Part shown: positions 8,823 to 17,012 of the stretch, one piece after another
Numbering within the stretch: the stretch's first letter is position 1
How the letters are laid out: each line of letters begins with the position of its first letter
NCBI RefSeq assembly: GCF_900103265.1
Contig: NZ_FMWX01000003.1
Coordinates: 124,001 to 188,000 of the forward strand
Length of the DNA stretch: 64,000 nt
Origin: Sphingomonas sp. NFR15
GTDB taxonomy: Bacteria > Pseudomonadota > Alphaproteobacteria > Sphingomonadales > Sphingomonadaceae
Direction of reading: 5' to 3'
Made by a program: the position numbers and the translations under genes
Notes under the pieces: generated by a model
What the model saw: the letters and a program-made list of their open reading frames with translations, nothing else
Told to the model about the DNA's origin: nothing
The model's database searches: none

Positions 8823-10271
8823 TTATGAATGAGATGCCGCGTCTCGCCGCAGCAAGCGTCCGCCGCGCGCGCCGGTCGGCCCCTGCGCCGACAGGGTGTG
8901 AACACCGTTGACCCACACTTCATGGATTCCAGCGGACGGTTGTTCCGGCGCGTCATAGGTTGCGCGGTCCGCAATGCGGGCGGGATCGAACAACACGAGA
9001 TCCGCCGCATACCCTTCGCGGACATAGCCGCGCGCCGCCAGGCCGAACCGGTCGGCGGGCAGGCCGGTCATCTTGCGGACCGCCTCGGCGACCGAGAAGA
9101 GGCGGCGCTCGCGCGCGTAATGGCCGATCACGCGCGGGAAACTGCCCCACAGCCGGGGGTGCGGACGCGGATCGCACGGCAACCCGTCCGAGCCGACCAT
9201 CGTGAGCGGGTGCGCGAGGATGCGATCGACATCCTCCTCCGCCATGCAATGATAGACCGCGCCGGCCGGCTGCAAGCGCCGCGCGGCGGTGCGCAGATCG
9301 GTGCCCCAGTCGGCGGCGATATCCGCGAGCATCCGACCGGCCTGGCCCGGTTCCGGGTGCGACCAGGTGATCTTGATCGGCGTCTCGGGCACGACTTGCT
9401 TGAGGTCGAGCGTCGAGGAACTGGCGGTATAGGGATAGCAATCGCAGCCGACCGGATGATCGGCGGCAGCCGTTTCGAGCCGCGTCAGCATCTCGCGGCT
9501 GCGGCCGTACTGGCGGACGCCCGCGCATTTCAGGTGCGACACGACGACCGGCGCGGCGGCGTGCCGGCCGATCGCGAACGCTTCATCGAGCGCGGCGACG
9601 ATTTCCTCCCCCTCGCTGCGCAAGTGCGTGCAATATACGGCGTCGCGGCCCCGCAACGCCTCCGCCAGTTCCATCACCTCGGCGGTGGGCGCGGCATTGG
9701 CATTGGCGTAGGCGAGGCCGCTGGACAATCCGAAGGCACCGGCATCGAGTGCCGCGTCGAGATCGCGGCGCATCGCGGCGATCTCGCCGACCGTCGCGGC
9801 ACGGTCGAGCCGGTCCATATGCCGCGCGCGCAGCGCGGTGTGGCCGACCAGCGCCACGACATTGGTGGCGGGCCGCGCCTGATCGACGGCCTCCGCATAA
9901 GCGGTGAAATCGGCGTAGCGGAACTGCGCCGCGGGGCCGAGCAGGACGAGCGGATCGGCCAAGTCGCGCGCGGTGTCGAACGGCGTGCTGGCGCTGATGC
10001 CGCAATTGCCGACGACGACGGTGGTGACGCCCTGTGTCGTCTTCGCGGTCATCTCGGGCGCGGCGATGACGACGAGGTCGTCATGGGTATGCGCGTCGAT
10101 GAAGCCGGGCGCGAGCGCCAGGCCGCGCGCATCGAGCGCACCGTGGGGGAGGATCGCCGCGCAGGGGCGGATCCCGGCGATGACGCCGCCTTCAAGGGCA
10201 ACGTCGGCGCGGAACGGCGGCTGGCCGCTGCCGTCGAAGATGTCGGCGCCGGCGATGATGGTACGTGTCAT
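8823..10271 (-). CDS. N-acyl-D-amino-acid deacylase (D-aminoacylase)
   Basis: A 482-residue amidohydrolase, the normal length for this family. ATG at 10271 is preferred because the protein then opens with the expected MTRTIIAGADIFDG strand; upstream codons in frame extend into the promoter. Metal-site motifs are present: GFIDAHTHDD (His61, His63), the family's cysteine ligand in VGNCG (Cys90) and VVSHLK. The terminal KMTGLPADRFGLAARG and VWVNG stretches match D-aminoacylases and dihydroorotase-like enzymes. It hydrolyses N-acyl-D-amino acids to free D-amino acids plus a carboxylate, and should be cytoplasmic (no signal peptide). First gene of the operon that continues with ridA and the permease; divergent from the PLP enzyme at 10350. 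Confidence 0.93.
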   Translation of the reverse strand: MTRTIIAGADIFDGSGQPPFRADVALEGGVIAGIRPCAAILPHGALDARGLALAPGFIDAHTHDDLVVIAAPEMTAKTTQGVTTVVVGNCGISASTPFDTARDLADPLVLLGPAAQFRYADFTAYAEAVDQARPATNVVALVGHTALRARHMDRLDRAATVGEIAAMRRDLDAALDAGAFGLSSGLAYANANAAPTAEVMELAEALRGRDAVYCTHLRSEGEEIVAALDEAFAIGRHAAAPVVVSHLKCAGVRQYGRSREMLTRLETAAADHPVGCDCYPYTASSSTLDLKQVVPETPIKITWSHPEPGQAGRMLADIAADWGTDLRTAARRLQPAGAVYHCMAEEDVDRILAHPLTMVGSDGLPCDPRPHPRLWGSFPRVIGHYARERRLFSVAEAVRKMTGLPADRFGLAARGYVREGYAADLVLFDPARIADRATYDAPEQPSAGIHEVWVNGVHTLSAQGPTGARGGRLLRRDAASHS

Positions 10272-10320
10272 TCCGGCCCCCAGGATCAGATCCGCATTGT
10301 CACGCCGTCGCCAGATAATG

Positions 10321-10336
10321 TAAACAAATTTCTTTA
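10321..10336. promoter_or_regulatory. Palindromic operator candidate in the D-amino-acid divergent promoter
   Basis: A 16-base near-palindrome, TAAACAAA followed by TTTCTTTA, with one mismatched pair. It lies just before the AAGGG ribosome-binding site of the PLP enzyme (start 10350) and 49 bases before the D-aminoacylase start. The half-site TAAACAAA also occurs reversed at 15578-15585, and a variant is in the operator at 3501. A repressor here could block both directions. Confidence 0.5.
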
Positions 10337-10349
10337 AGGGAGACCCGCC

Positions 10350-11585
10350 GTGGACGATCACCGCTTCGAACTGGACAAGGGCGTCGGGCGTGGGACGATG
10401 GTCTGGGATTTGCTGGCCGGCGACGTGCCGTTCCCCGCCGCCGTGCTCAACGAGCGGCGGATGCGGCACAACCTCGGCTGGATGCGTGCTTTCATCGATG
10501 CGTACGGGCTGTCGCTCGCGCCGCACGGCAAGACGACGATGGCGCCCAAGCTGTTCCAGCGGCAGCTCGATGCGGGGGCGTGGGGGATCACCGTCGCGAC
10601 CAGCCAACAGGCGGAGGTGGCCGCCGCGCATGGGGTGCGCAGGATTTTGATCGCCAATCAGATCGTCGGCGCGGCCAACCTCGCCGCCGTCGCCGATCTC
10701 GCCGCGCTGCCGGGGATGGCGCTGTTCTGCATCGCGGATTCGGCGGCGGGGGTCGCGCTGCTCGGCGCGGCATGCCGCCGGCGCGGGGTGGTGTTGGACG
10801 TTCTGATCGAACTCGCTCCCGAACCGGACCAGCCTGGTTTTCGCACCGGCGTGCGCGATGCGGCGGGGCTGGACGCGGTGCTTGCGGAACTGGAGCGGTG
10901 GCGCGGGCATCTGCGGTTGTCGGGCGTGGAGTTTTACGAGGGCGTTCTACCCGACGAGGGCGAGGTACGGCGCTTCGTGCGGCGTGCGGCCGCGACGACG
11001 ACGCGTTTGCTGGCGGAGCAGCGGTTCGACCGTATGCCCGCGATCCTCTCCGGCGCGGGGTCGGCGTGGTATGACGTGGTCGCGGACGAGACCGCGCCGC
11101 TCGCGCGGAGCGGCGCGGTCGAGATCGTGTTGCGGCCCGGCTGCTACATCAGCCACGACGACGGCCTGTATCGCATCGCGCAGGAGCAGATCCTCAAGCG
11201 CAACGCCGTCGCGCCGCGCTTCGGCGAGGCGCTGTTGCCGGCGCTGCGCATCTGGGCGGTCGTGCAGTCGCTGCCCGATCCCGCGCGCGCGATCATCGCG
11301 ATGGGCAAGCGTGACGTCGCGTTCGACGCGGGGATGCCGCGCCCGGCGACCCTGTTCCGCCCCGGCCGCGACGATCGGCCCGGCGATGCGCCGCCGCATT
11401 GGGCGGTGACCGGCCTGATGGACCAGCACGCCTATCTGACGATCGCGCCGGAGGACGACATCGCGGTGGGCGACGTGATCGCGTTCGACATCTCGCATCC
11501 ATGCCTCACCTTCGACAAATGGCGTCGGTTGCTGGTGGTGGATGACGATTATCGCTGCACCGAGGTGATCGAGACGTTCTTCTGA
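10350..11585 (+). CDS. PLP-dependent D-amino-acid lyase (D-serine dehydratase / D-threonine aldolase family)
   Basis: A 411-residue fold-type III PLP enzyme with an alanine-racemase-like N-terminal barrel and the D-serine dehydratase-like C-terminal domain. The PLP lysine is Lys61 in APHGKTTM. The metal pair of the family is His383 and Cys385 in ISHPCLTF near the C-terminus. Translation starts at GTG 10350 behind AAGGGAG. Members either dehydrate D-serine/D-threonine or cleave D-threonine to glycine and acetaldehyde. A RidA gene and a DsdX-type permease in the opposite operon favour the dehydratase activity, since RidA removes 2-aminoacrylate. It converges on the GH92 gene across a strong hairpin. 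Confidence 0.87.
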   Translation: MDDHRFELDKGVGRGTMVWDLLAGDVPFPAAVLNERRMRHNLGWMRAFIDAYGLSLAPHGKTTMAPKLFQRQLDAGAWGITVATSQQAEVAAAHGVRRILIANQIVGAANLAAVADLAALPGMALFCIADSAAGVALLGAACRRRGVVLDVLIELAPEPDQPGFRTGVRDAAGLDAVLAELERWRGHLRLSGVEFYEGVLPDEGEVRRFVRRAAATTTRLLAEQRFDRMPAILSGAGSAWYDVVADETAPLARSGAVEIVLRPGCYISHDDGLYRIAQEQILKRNAVAPRFGEALLPALRIWAVVQSLPDPARAIIAMGKRDVAFDAGMPRPATLFRPGRDDRPGDAPPHWAVTGLMDQHAYLTIAPEDDIAVGDVIAFDISHPCLTFDKWRRLLVVDDDYRCTEVIETFF

Positions 11586-11590
11586 GCGCC

Positions 11591-11617
11591 CGCGGGCGGC
11601 GCGCGCCGCCGCCCGCG
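11591..11617. terminator. GC-rich hairpin between convergent PLP-enzyme and GH92 genes
   Basis: Perfect 10-base arms (CGCGGGCGGC and GCCGCCCGCG) around a 7-base loop, placed 6 bases after one stop codon and 5 bases before the other. There is no T run on either side, so intrinsic termination is uncertain; it may stop both transcripts with Rho or protect 3' ends. Confidence 0.55.
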
Positions 11618-11622
11618 CGTGG

Positions 11623-13938
11623 TCACGCCTTGGTGGCGGACGGCGGGCGGTCCGCCTTCGCGGTGCCGAAGCGCGATGGCGCCGCGCCCATCACGAATTC
11701 GAGCGTGCCGCCGGCGATGAGGTCGCTGTGGGCGATCCAGTTGCGCGTCCACGACCGGCCGTTCCAGCGCACCGACTGGACGTAGGGCCGATCGGGCGCA
11801 TTGCCGATGGCTTTTACGCGCAGCAGCTTGCCGGCCCCGACACGAACCTCGGCCGTATCGAACAACGGCGCGCCGAACACATAGACGCCGGTCGTCGGAT
11901 CCACGGGGTAGAAGCCCAGCGCCGAGAGGATGAACCAGGCACTCATCTGCCCGCAATCGTCGTTGCCGATCACGCCGTCGGGATCGTCCTTGTACATCTC
12001 GACGCACAGCCGGCGCACCATCGCCTGCGTCTTCCACGGCGTGCCGACGAAGGCGTAGAGATAGGGCGCATGTTGGTCGGGTTCGTTGCCATGTGCATAT
12101 TGTCCGACCAGTCCGGCGATGTCGGGCGGCGCGTTCGCGGGCAGCGTCGAGGGTGCGTTGAAGAGTGCGTCGAGCTTGGCCTCATAAGCCGCATCGCCGC
12201 CGAAATGCGCGATCATGCCGTAGATGTCGTGCTGGTTGAGGAACGTCGCCTGCCAGCCGTTCGCCTCGGTATAGTCGCGCCAGCGCGGCTCGGGCATATG
12301 GCCGAGCTGAACCGGGTCATAGGGTGCCCACCAGCTTCCGTCGGCGAAGCGGGGCCGCGCGAAGCCGATCTTCGCGTCGATGACGTTGCGCCAGTTGCCG
12401 CTGCGCTGGCGCAAAGCGGCCGCATCGGCCTTCGCGCCGGCCGCGTCCGCGAGGATCGCCATCGCGTGATCGTCATAGGCATATTCCTGCGTGCGGCTGA
12501 CCGATTCCTTCACCTTGTCGGCGGGGACGTAGCCGAGCCGGAAATAGGGTTCCCGGCCGAGCGTGGCGCGGCTGTCCTTGAACGCCGGATCGAAGGCATG
12601 TTTGCGGATGTTGGGCCAGGCGGCGGCATAATCGGCCGGGATGCCCTTGCGATATGCCTCGGCGAGCACGACCACCGAATGCGTGCCGTTCATGCAACCG
12701 GTCTCGAACCCCTGGAGCGGCCATGTCGGCGGGCCATAGGGGCTTTGCTGCGTCTGGCGAATGAGGTCGTGAACGAAGCGCTGGGCCATGTCGGGGCGCA
12801 CCAGCGTCATCAGCGGGTGCAGCGCGCGATACGTGTCCCACAACGAATAGGCGCTGTAGGCGCGTTCGCCGGCGGGCAAGGTACGGACCTGCTGATCGAG
12901 CCCGACATAACGGCCGTCGCGATCGCTGAACAAGGTCGGCCCCATGAAGGCGTGGTAGAGCGCGCTCGCCATGATCGTGCGCTGTGCCTGGGTACCGCCG
13001 GAGACGCGGACGCGGTCGAGCGTCTCCGCCCAGGTCCGGCGCGCGGCGGTGCAGGCGGCATCGAACGCCCAGCCGGGCGCCTCCGCCAGCGCATCGCGCG
13101 CGCCCGCCACGTCGACCGCCGAAATGCCGGTCTTGACGAGGATCGGAGCGCTTCCGGCATCGTCGAAGAACAGCGCGACCTTCAGCCGGTGGCCCGATAC
13201 GCCGCGCGCGCCTGCCGGGGCGGCGGTGTCGCCGTCGCCGAAGAACTGCACGCGGTCCGGCTTGCGCGAAAGGTGCATCGCGAAGTGGATGTGGCGGCCC
13301 TCCGCCCAGCGGAATACCTGGCGGCTACCGCTCAGCACGCCGTCCTCGCCAAGGGCGAGCGACGCATTCTCGATGCGGATCGGCTCGTCGGCGCTCTCCT
13401 GCTTGCAATGCGCGAAGTCGATCAGGATATGCCCGGCGCCGGCGGGGAAGGTGTAGCGGTGCAGCCCGGTGCGTTCGGTGACGGTCAACTCCGCGAGCAC
13501 GCCCGATTCGAGTTTGACGCGGTAATAGCCGGGCTCGGCATGTTCGCCGGAATAGCGCTGGCGATAGCCGGCGGACGGGTTTTCCGGCGTGCCGGCTTGC
13601 AGCTTGAGCGGTCCGCGCGTCGGCACGACCAGCACGTCGAGCATGTCGCCGATACCGGTCCCCGACAGATGCGTGTGCGAAAAGCCCATGATCGAGCGAT
13701 CCGACTGGTGGTAGCCGGAACATGCGTCCCAACCCGCATTGTTGGTGTCGGGCGAGAGCTGGACCATGCCGAACGGCATCGTCGCGCCGGGGAAGGTGTG
13801 GCCGTGGCCGCCCGTGCCGACGAACAGATCCGGCTCGGTCGCGGCCGGTGACTGGGCGCGGCCGACGCCGGGGATGGCGGCGGCAAAGGCGGCGAGCGCG
13901 GAACCCCCAAGAAGCTCGCGACGGTTGGCACGGATCAA
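11623..13938 (-). CDS. GH92 family alpha-mannosidase, Tat-exported
   Basis: A 771-residue GH92 enzyme. I place the start at TTG 13938, eight bases after AAGGAG, which leaves a twin-arginine signal (NRRELLGG followed by a hydrophobic stretch ending near Ala26). GH92 signatures are GHGHTFPGATMPFGMVQL, GFSHTHLSGTG, GNEPDQH at residues 617-623 and GNDDCGQMSAW. These enzymes use calcium and remove alpha-1,2-, 1,3- or 1,4-linked mannose with inversion; which linkage cannot be told. It follows the GH125 gene by 26 bases, and the pair probably strips high-mannose glycans stepwise in the periplasm. Export in folded form through Tat suits a large metal enzyme. Confidence 0.94.
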   Translation of the reverse strand: MIRANRRELLGGSALAAFAAAIPGVGRAQSPAATEPDLFVGTGGHGHTFPGATMPFGMVQLSPDTNNAGWDACSGYHQSDRSIMGFSHTHLSGTGIGDMLDVLVVPTRGPLKLQAGTPENPSAGYRQRYSGEHAEPGYYRVKLESGVLAELTVTERTGLHRYTFPAGAGHILIDFAHCKQESADEPIRIENASLALGEDGVLSGSRQVFRWAEGRHIHFAMHLSRKPDRVQFFGDGDTAAPAGARGVSGHRLKVALFFDDAGSAPILVKTGISAVDVAGARDALAEAPGWAFDAACTAARRTWAETLDRVRVSGGTQAQRTIMASALYHAFMGPTLFSDRDGRYVGLDQQVRTLPAGERAYSAYSLWDTYRALHPLMTLVRPDMAQRFVHDLIRQTQQSPYGPPTWPLQGFETGCMNGTHSVVVLAEAYRKGIPADYAAAWPNIRKHAFDPAFKDSRATLGREPYFRLGYVPADKVKESVSRTQEYAYDDHAMAILADAAGAKADAAALRQRSGNWRNVIDAKIGFARPRFADGSWWAPYDPVQLGHMPEPRWRDYTEANGWQATFLNQHDIYGMIAHFGGDAAYEAKLDALFNAPSTLPANAPPDIAGLVGQYAHGNEPDQHAPYLYAFVGTPWKTQAMVRRLCVEMYKDDPDGVIGNDDCGQMSAWFILSALGFYPVDPTTGVYVFGAPLFDTAEVRVGAGKLLRVKAIGNAPDRPYVQSVRWNGRSWTRNWIAHSDLIAGGTLEFVMGAAPSRFGTAKADRPPSATKA

Positions 13939-13964
13939 GCGAATGTCTCCTTGGAGATTTGCGG

Positions 13965-15422
13965 TCAGAAGGTTTGCGCGAGCAACGCGGGGCGGCGGCG
14001 CTCGAGATCGAGGATCAACTCGCCGAACAGGCCGTTCGCCCAGGCGAACCATGGCCGCGAATAGCGCGTCGGGTCATCGCGGTCGAAAGACTCGTGCATG
14101 AAGCCGGTGCCGGCGTGGGTGGTCTTCAGCCACGTCAGGCACTGCCGGATCTCGCGGTCGTCGTCGCTCGTCATCGCGCGCGCGATGATCGACATCGGCC
14201 AGATCATGCCGAGGCCCTTGTGCGGGCCGCCGATGCCGTCGGCCGCCGCGCCCGTGAAGAAATAGGGATTGCGCGCGCTCCACGCCAGCGCACGGGTGCG
14301 GCGGTACAGCGGGTCGTCGCGCCGCGCAGCCCCGAGCAACGGCAGCGCCGACAGGCTCGGTATGTTCGCGTCGTCCATGAAAAGCGCGTTGCCGAAGCCG
14401 TCCACTTCATAGGCCCAGACCGTCCCGCCCGCGCCATCCGACATGCGGCCATGCGACCGCAGCGCCGCGTCGACCGCATCCGCCAGCGCGCGGCAGTCGG
14501 CGGCGGCGGCCGTATCGTGCCGGGCCTCGGCATGAACCTGCGCCAGCATCCGCAGCGCCGCCACCGCGAACAGGTTCGAGGGGATCAGGAAGGGGAGCGT
14601 GCAGGCATCGTCCGACGGGCGGAACATCGAATGGATCAGCCCGACCTTGCGGGTCGGCGCGCCGACGCCCTTCAGCATCAGCGTCTCGGTGGCGTGGCGG
14701 TTGACCCGCTCGAACCGGTACGGGCCGTCGCCATGCAACCGCTGCTGCGCGCGCATCGTCGCCACGGCGCGCGCCATCGCCTGCGACCAGAGCGCGTCGA
14801 AGGGCGTCGTGTCGCGGGTCGCCGTCCAATAGGCATGCGCGAGCCGCATCGGATAGCACAGCGAGTCGAGCTCCCATTTGCGTTCCGCGACGCCGGGTTT
14901 CATCTCCGTCAGATCGTCGATCGCGCCGAGGTTCGATTGCGCGTTCGGATCGGCCATGAAGGCGTTGGCATAGGGGTCGATCAGCACGCAGCGCGCCTGC
15001 CGTTGGATGACCCCCTGGAACAGCCGGCGCAGATCGGCGTCGCGCGGCGTGAGGTGGACGTAGCTCTGTAGCTGGGCGGAGCTGTCGCGCAGCCACATCG
15101 CCTCGATGTCGCCGGTGATGACGAACGTATCCGGCTTACCATCGACCGTACCGGGGCGGACAGTGGTGTCGAGCGTGTTGGGGTAGCAATTCTCGAACAG
15201 CCACCCGATCTCGGAATCGGCGATGCGGGCGCGCACCCGCGCGATCTCCTGCTCGACGGCTCGGCTGATGAAGCGCCGCTCGCCCGGCGGCGGACGGCGC
15301 GTCGGGCGGATCGTATCCGCCGCCTGTGCCGAGGCGATCGGTGCCAAGGGCGCCAACGCGCCGATGGCGAGGAGATCGCGACGGCTGATCCAAGCTGACG
15401 GTCCGCTCGGTGCTGGCGCCAC
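13965..15422 (-). CDS. GH125 family exo-alpha-1,6-mannosidase, Tat-exported
   Basis: A 485-residue protein starting at GTG 15422 after GAGGG. The N-terminus holds a Tat signal (SRRDLLAIGALAPLAP). The GH125 signature is unmistakable: VITGDIEAMWLRDSSAQ near residues 105-121, and SARNPYFFTG with KGLGMIWPMS in the C-terminal third. Characterised GH125 members are alpha-1,6-mannosidases acting with inversion. The upstream frame could extend to 15557, but that part is arginine-rich and lacks family similarity. First gene of a two-gene operon with GH92, divergent from the ROK regulator at 15694, which is the obvious candidate controller. Confidence 0.93.
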   Translation of the reverse strand: MAPAPSGPSAWISRRDLLAIGALAPLAPIASAQAADTIRPTRRPPPGERRFISRAVEQEIARVRARIADSEIGWLFENCYPNTLDTTVRPGTVDGKPDTFVITGDIEAMWLRDSSAQLQSYVHLTPRDADLRRLFQGVIQRQARCVLIDPYANAFMADPNAQSNLGAIDDLTEMKPGVAERKWELDSLCYPMRLAHAYWTATRDTTPFDALWSQAMARAVATMRAQQRLHGDGPYRFERVNRHATETLMLKGVGAPTRKVGLIHSMFRPSDDACTLPFLIPSNLFAVAALRMLAQVHAEARHDTAAAADCRALADAVDAALRSHGRMSDGAGGTVWAYEVDGFGNALFMDDANIPSLSALPLLGAARRDDPLYRRTRALAWSARNPYFFTGAAADGIGGPHKGLGMIWPMSIIARAMTSDDDREIRQCLTWLKTTHAGTGFMHESFDRDDPTRYSRPWFAWANGLFGELILDLERRRPALLAQTF

Positions 15423-15562
15423 GATATTCCCTCTCTTGCCTTGCGCGGTGGCGGATGCGCGACCGCGGCCGCCCCGGCGCGATCCGCCGAAGAGACCGGC
15501 AACCCTTGGATGGGCTGCTTCGGTGCCGAGGCTAGGACCAGCCCGCCGCCGGATCAAGCATA

Positions 15563-15586
15563 TTTAATAAAATAATTTTTGTTTAG
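15563..15586. promoter_or_regulatory. AT-rich inverted repeat between GH125 operon and ROK regulator
   Basis: Arms TTTAATAAAA and TTTTGTTTAG match at 7 of 10 positions around a 4-base centre. This is the only AT-rich tract in the 271-base divergent region, 141 bases from the GH125 start and 108 from the ROK start. Read on the other strand, its right arm includes TAAACAAA, the half-site seen at 10321. Long AT arms of this sort are typical of ROK repressor sites such as those of NagC, Mlc and XylR. Confidence 0.5.
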
Positions 15587-15693
15587 GCGGCGCGTTGCGT
15601 CTTAGGCTTAGGGTCGACAACGTGGAAAGGTGGATAGATACGCGCGTCGGCCCGGCAGAGGGTGCTGGTACGGGGCGTCGAAGGGGCAGTGCG

Positions 15694-16923
15694 ATGACGA
15701 TGGACATGCAACGGGATGCTCCGCGCGATACGCGTGGCGCGCGGCTGGCCGTATCGCTTTCGGGAACCAACCTCGCGCGCGCCAGCGACTATAACCAGCG
15801 TGTCGTGCTTCAGGCGATCCGATCGAGCAGCGAGACCACGCGCGTCGAGTTGAGCCGCATGACCGGGCTGACCGCGCCGACCATCGCCAACATCACGCGC
15901 CGCCTGATGGATGCCGGGCTGGTCAAGGAGATCGGACGGTTGCAGGGGCCGCGCGGTCAACCGGCGATCCGCCTCACGATCGATGCGCTCGGCTGCGTCG
16001 CGATCGGGCTCAACATCGATCGGGATCACCTCACGCTGGTGGCGCTCGATCTCGCCGGGCAGGTCCGTGGCCGGATTTCGCGCGACATCGCGTTCGCGCT
16101 CCCCGAGGACGTCGTCGCGTTCGTGGCCGACGGACTCGACCCGTTGCTGGCCGAGGCGGGCGTGGGCCGCGACCGCGTGCTCGGCGTCGGCGTGACGCTG
16201 CCGGACGATCTCGGCAGCATCGCCTTGCCCGGCCGCCCCGAAACGTATGAGCGCTGGGCCGAGCTTTCGGTCGCGGACCTGCTCGCGCCGATGTTGCCGT
16301 GGCCGGTGCTGGTCGACAACGACGCCGCCGCCGCCGCGATCGGCGAGGCGCAATCGGGCGCGGGGCTGGGGCTGGCGAGTTTCTTCTACATCTTCATCAG
16401 TTCGGGGCTCGGCGGCGGGTTGATGATCGATCGGCATTACGTCGAGGGGGCAAACCGCCGCAGCGCCGAACTCGGCCTGCTCCCCGATGTGACGAGTTCA
16501 CGGCCGGGCGCGCTGGTGCAGGATGTCGTCTCGCTTTCGGCATTGATGCAATATCTCGCGCGGGCGGGGTGCGATATCGACAGCCCATCGCGCATCGATC
16601 CTGCCGATCCCGCCGTCAAGCGCGTCATCGACCGGTGGGTCGAGGACGCCACGCGCGCGCTGATCGCGCCGATCGTCAACATCAACTGTTTGATCGATCC
16701 GCACGCGATCATCATCGGCGGCCGGCTGCCGGACTTTCTCGTCGATGATCTGATCGAACGCCTCACGGCGCGCTTGGCCGAGATGCGCCTGCCGGCCGTC
16801 GCGCCGATTTCCCGCGCCGCGATGGCGGGCGACGCGTCCGCGATCGGCGCCGCCATCCTCCCGTTCCTTGATCAACTGCTGCCGTCCGACGCGATCCTCA
16901 TGCAGGCGGGCCGCGCGGCCTGA
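15694..16923 (+). CDS. ROK family transcriptional regulator
   Basis: A 409-residue protein with an N-terminal winged helix (about residues 25-85; VELSRMTGLTAPTIANITRRL) and a ROK sugar-kinase-like body. ATG 15694 is preferred since it follows GAAGGGG. The sugar-binding/ATPase core shows DNDAAAAAIGEAQ and SSGLGGGLMI. The CxCGxxGC zinc motif of classical ROK proteins is missing: the region after EGANRRSAELG has no such cysteines. Members repress sugar genes and respond to sugars or sugar phosphates. Divergence from GH125-GH92 and a shared half-site in other promoters suggest it governs the mannoside genes. A rho-independent terminator follows. Confidence 0.88.
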   Translation: MTMDMQRDAPRDTRGARLAVSLSGTNLARASDYNQRVVLQAIRSSSETTRVELSRMTGLTAPTIANITRRLMDAGLVKEIGRLQGPRGQPAIRLTIDALGCVAIGLNIDRDHLTLVALDLAGQVRGRISRDIAFALPEDVVAFVADGLDPLLAEAGVGRDRVLGVGVTLPDDLGSIALPGRPETYERWAELSVADLLAPMLPWPVLVDNDAAAAAIGEAQSGAGLGLASFFYIFISSGLGGGLMIDRHYVEGANRRSAELGLLPDVTSSRPGALVQDVVSLSALMQYLARAGCDIDSPSRIDPADPAVKRVIDRWVEDATRALIAPIVNINCLIDPHAIIIGGRLPDFLVDDLIERLTARLAEMRLPAVAPISRAAMAGDASAIGAAILPFLDQLLPSDAILMQAGRAA

Positions 16924-16945
16924 CGCAGCGGAGCGATGGTGGCGG

Positions 16946-16974
16946 AACGACCGCTATGTAAGCGGGCGTTTTTT
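16946..16974 (+). terminator. Rho-independent terminator after the ROK regulator
   Basis: The stem is AACG-a-CCGCT paired with AGCGG-g-CGTT (nine pairs and one mismatch) around loop ATGTA; the descending arm runs directly into TTTTTT. It lies 23 bases after the ROK stop and should also insulate the convergent gene at 17013. Confidence 0.75.
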
Positions 16975-17012
16975 CACGCTGGACGGGATTGGCCGAAGCT
17001 GCTGTGCCCCCG

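Noticed and set aside
11728..13851. 707-codon plus-strand frame opposite GH92
   Set aside because: No recognisable domain; the minus-strand GH92 frame has all family signatures.
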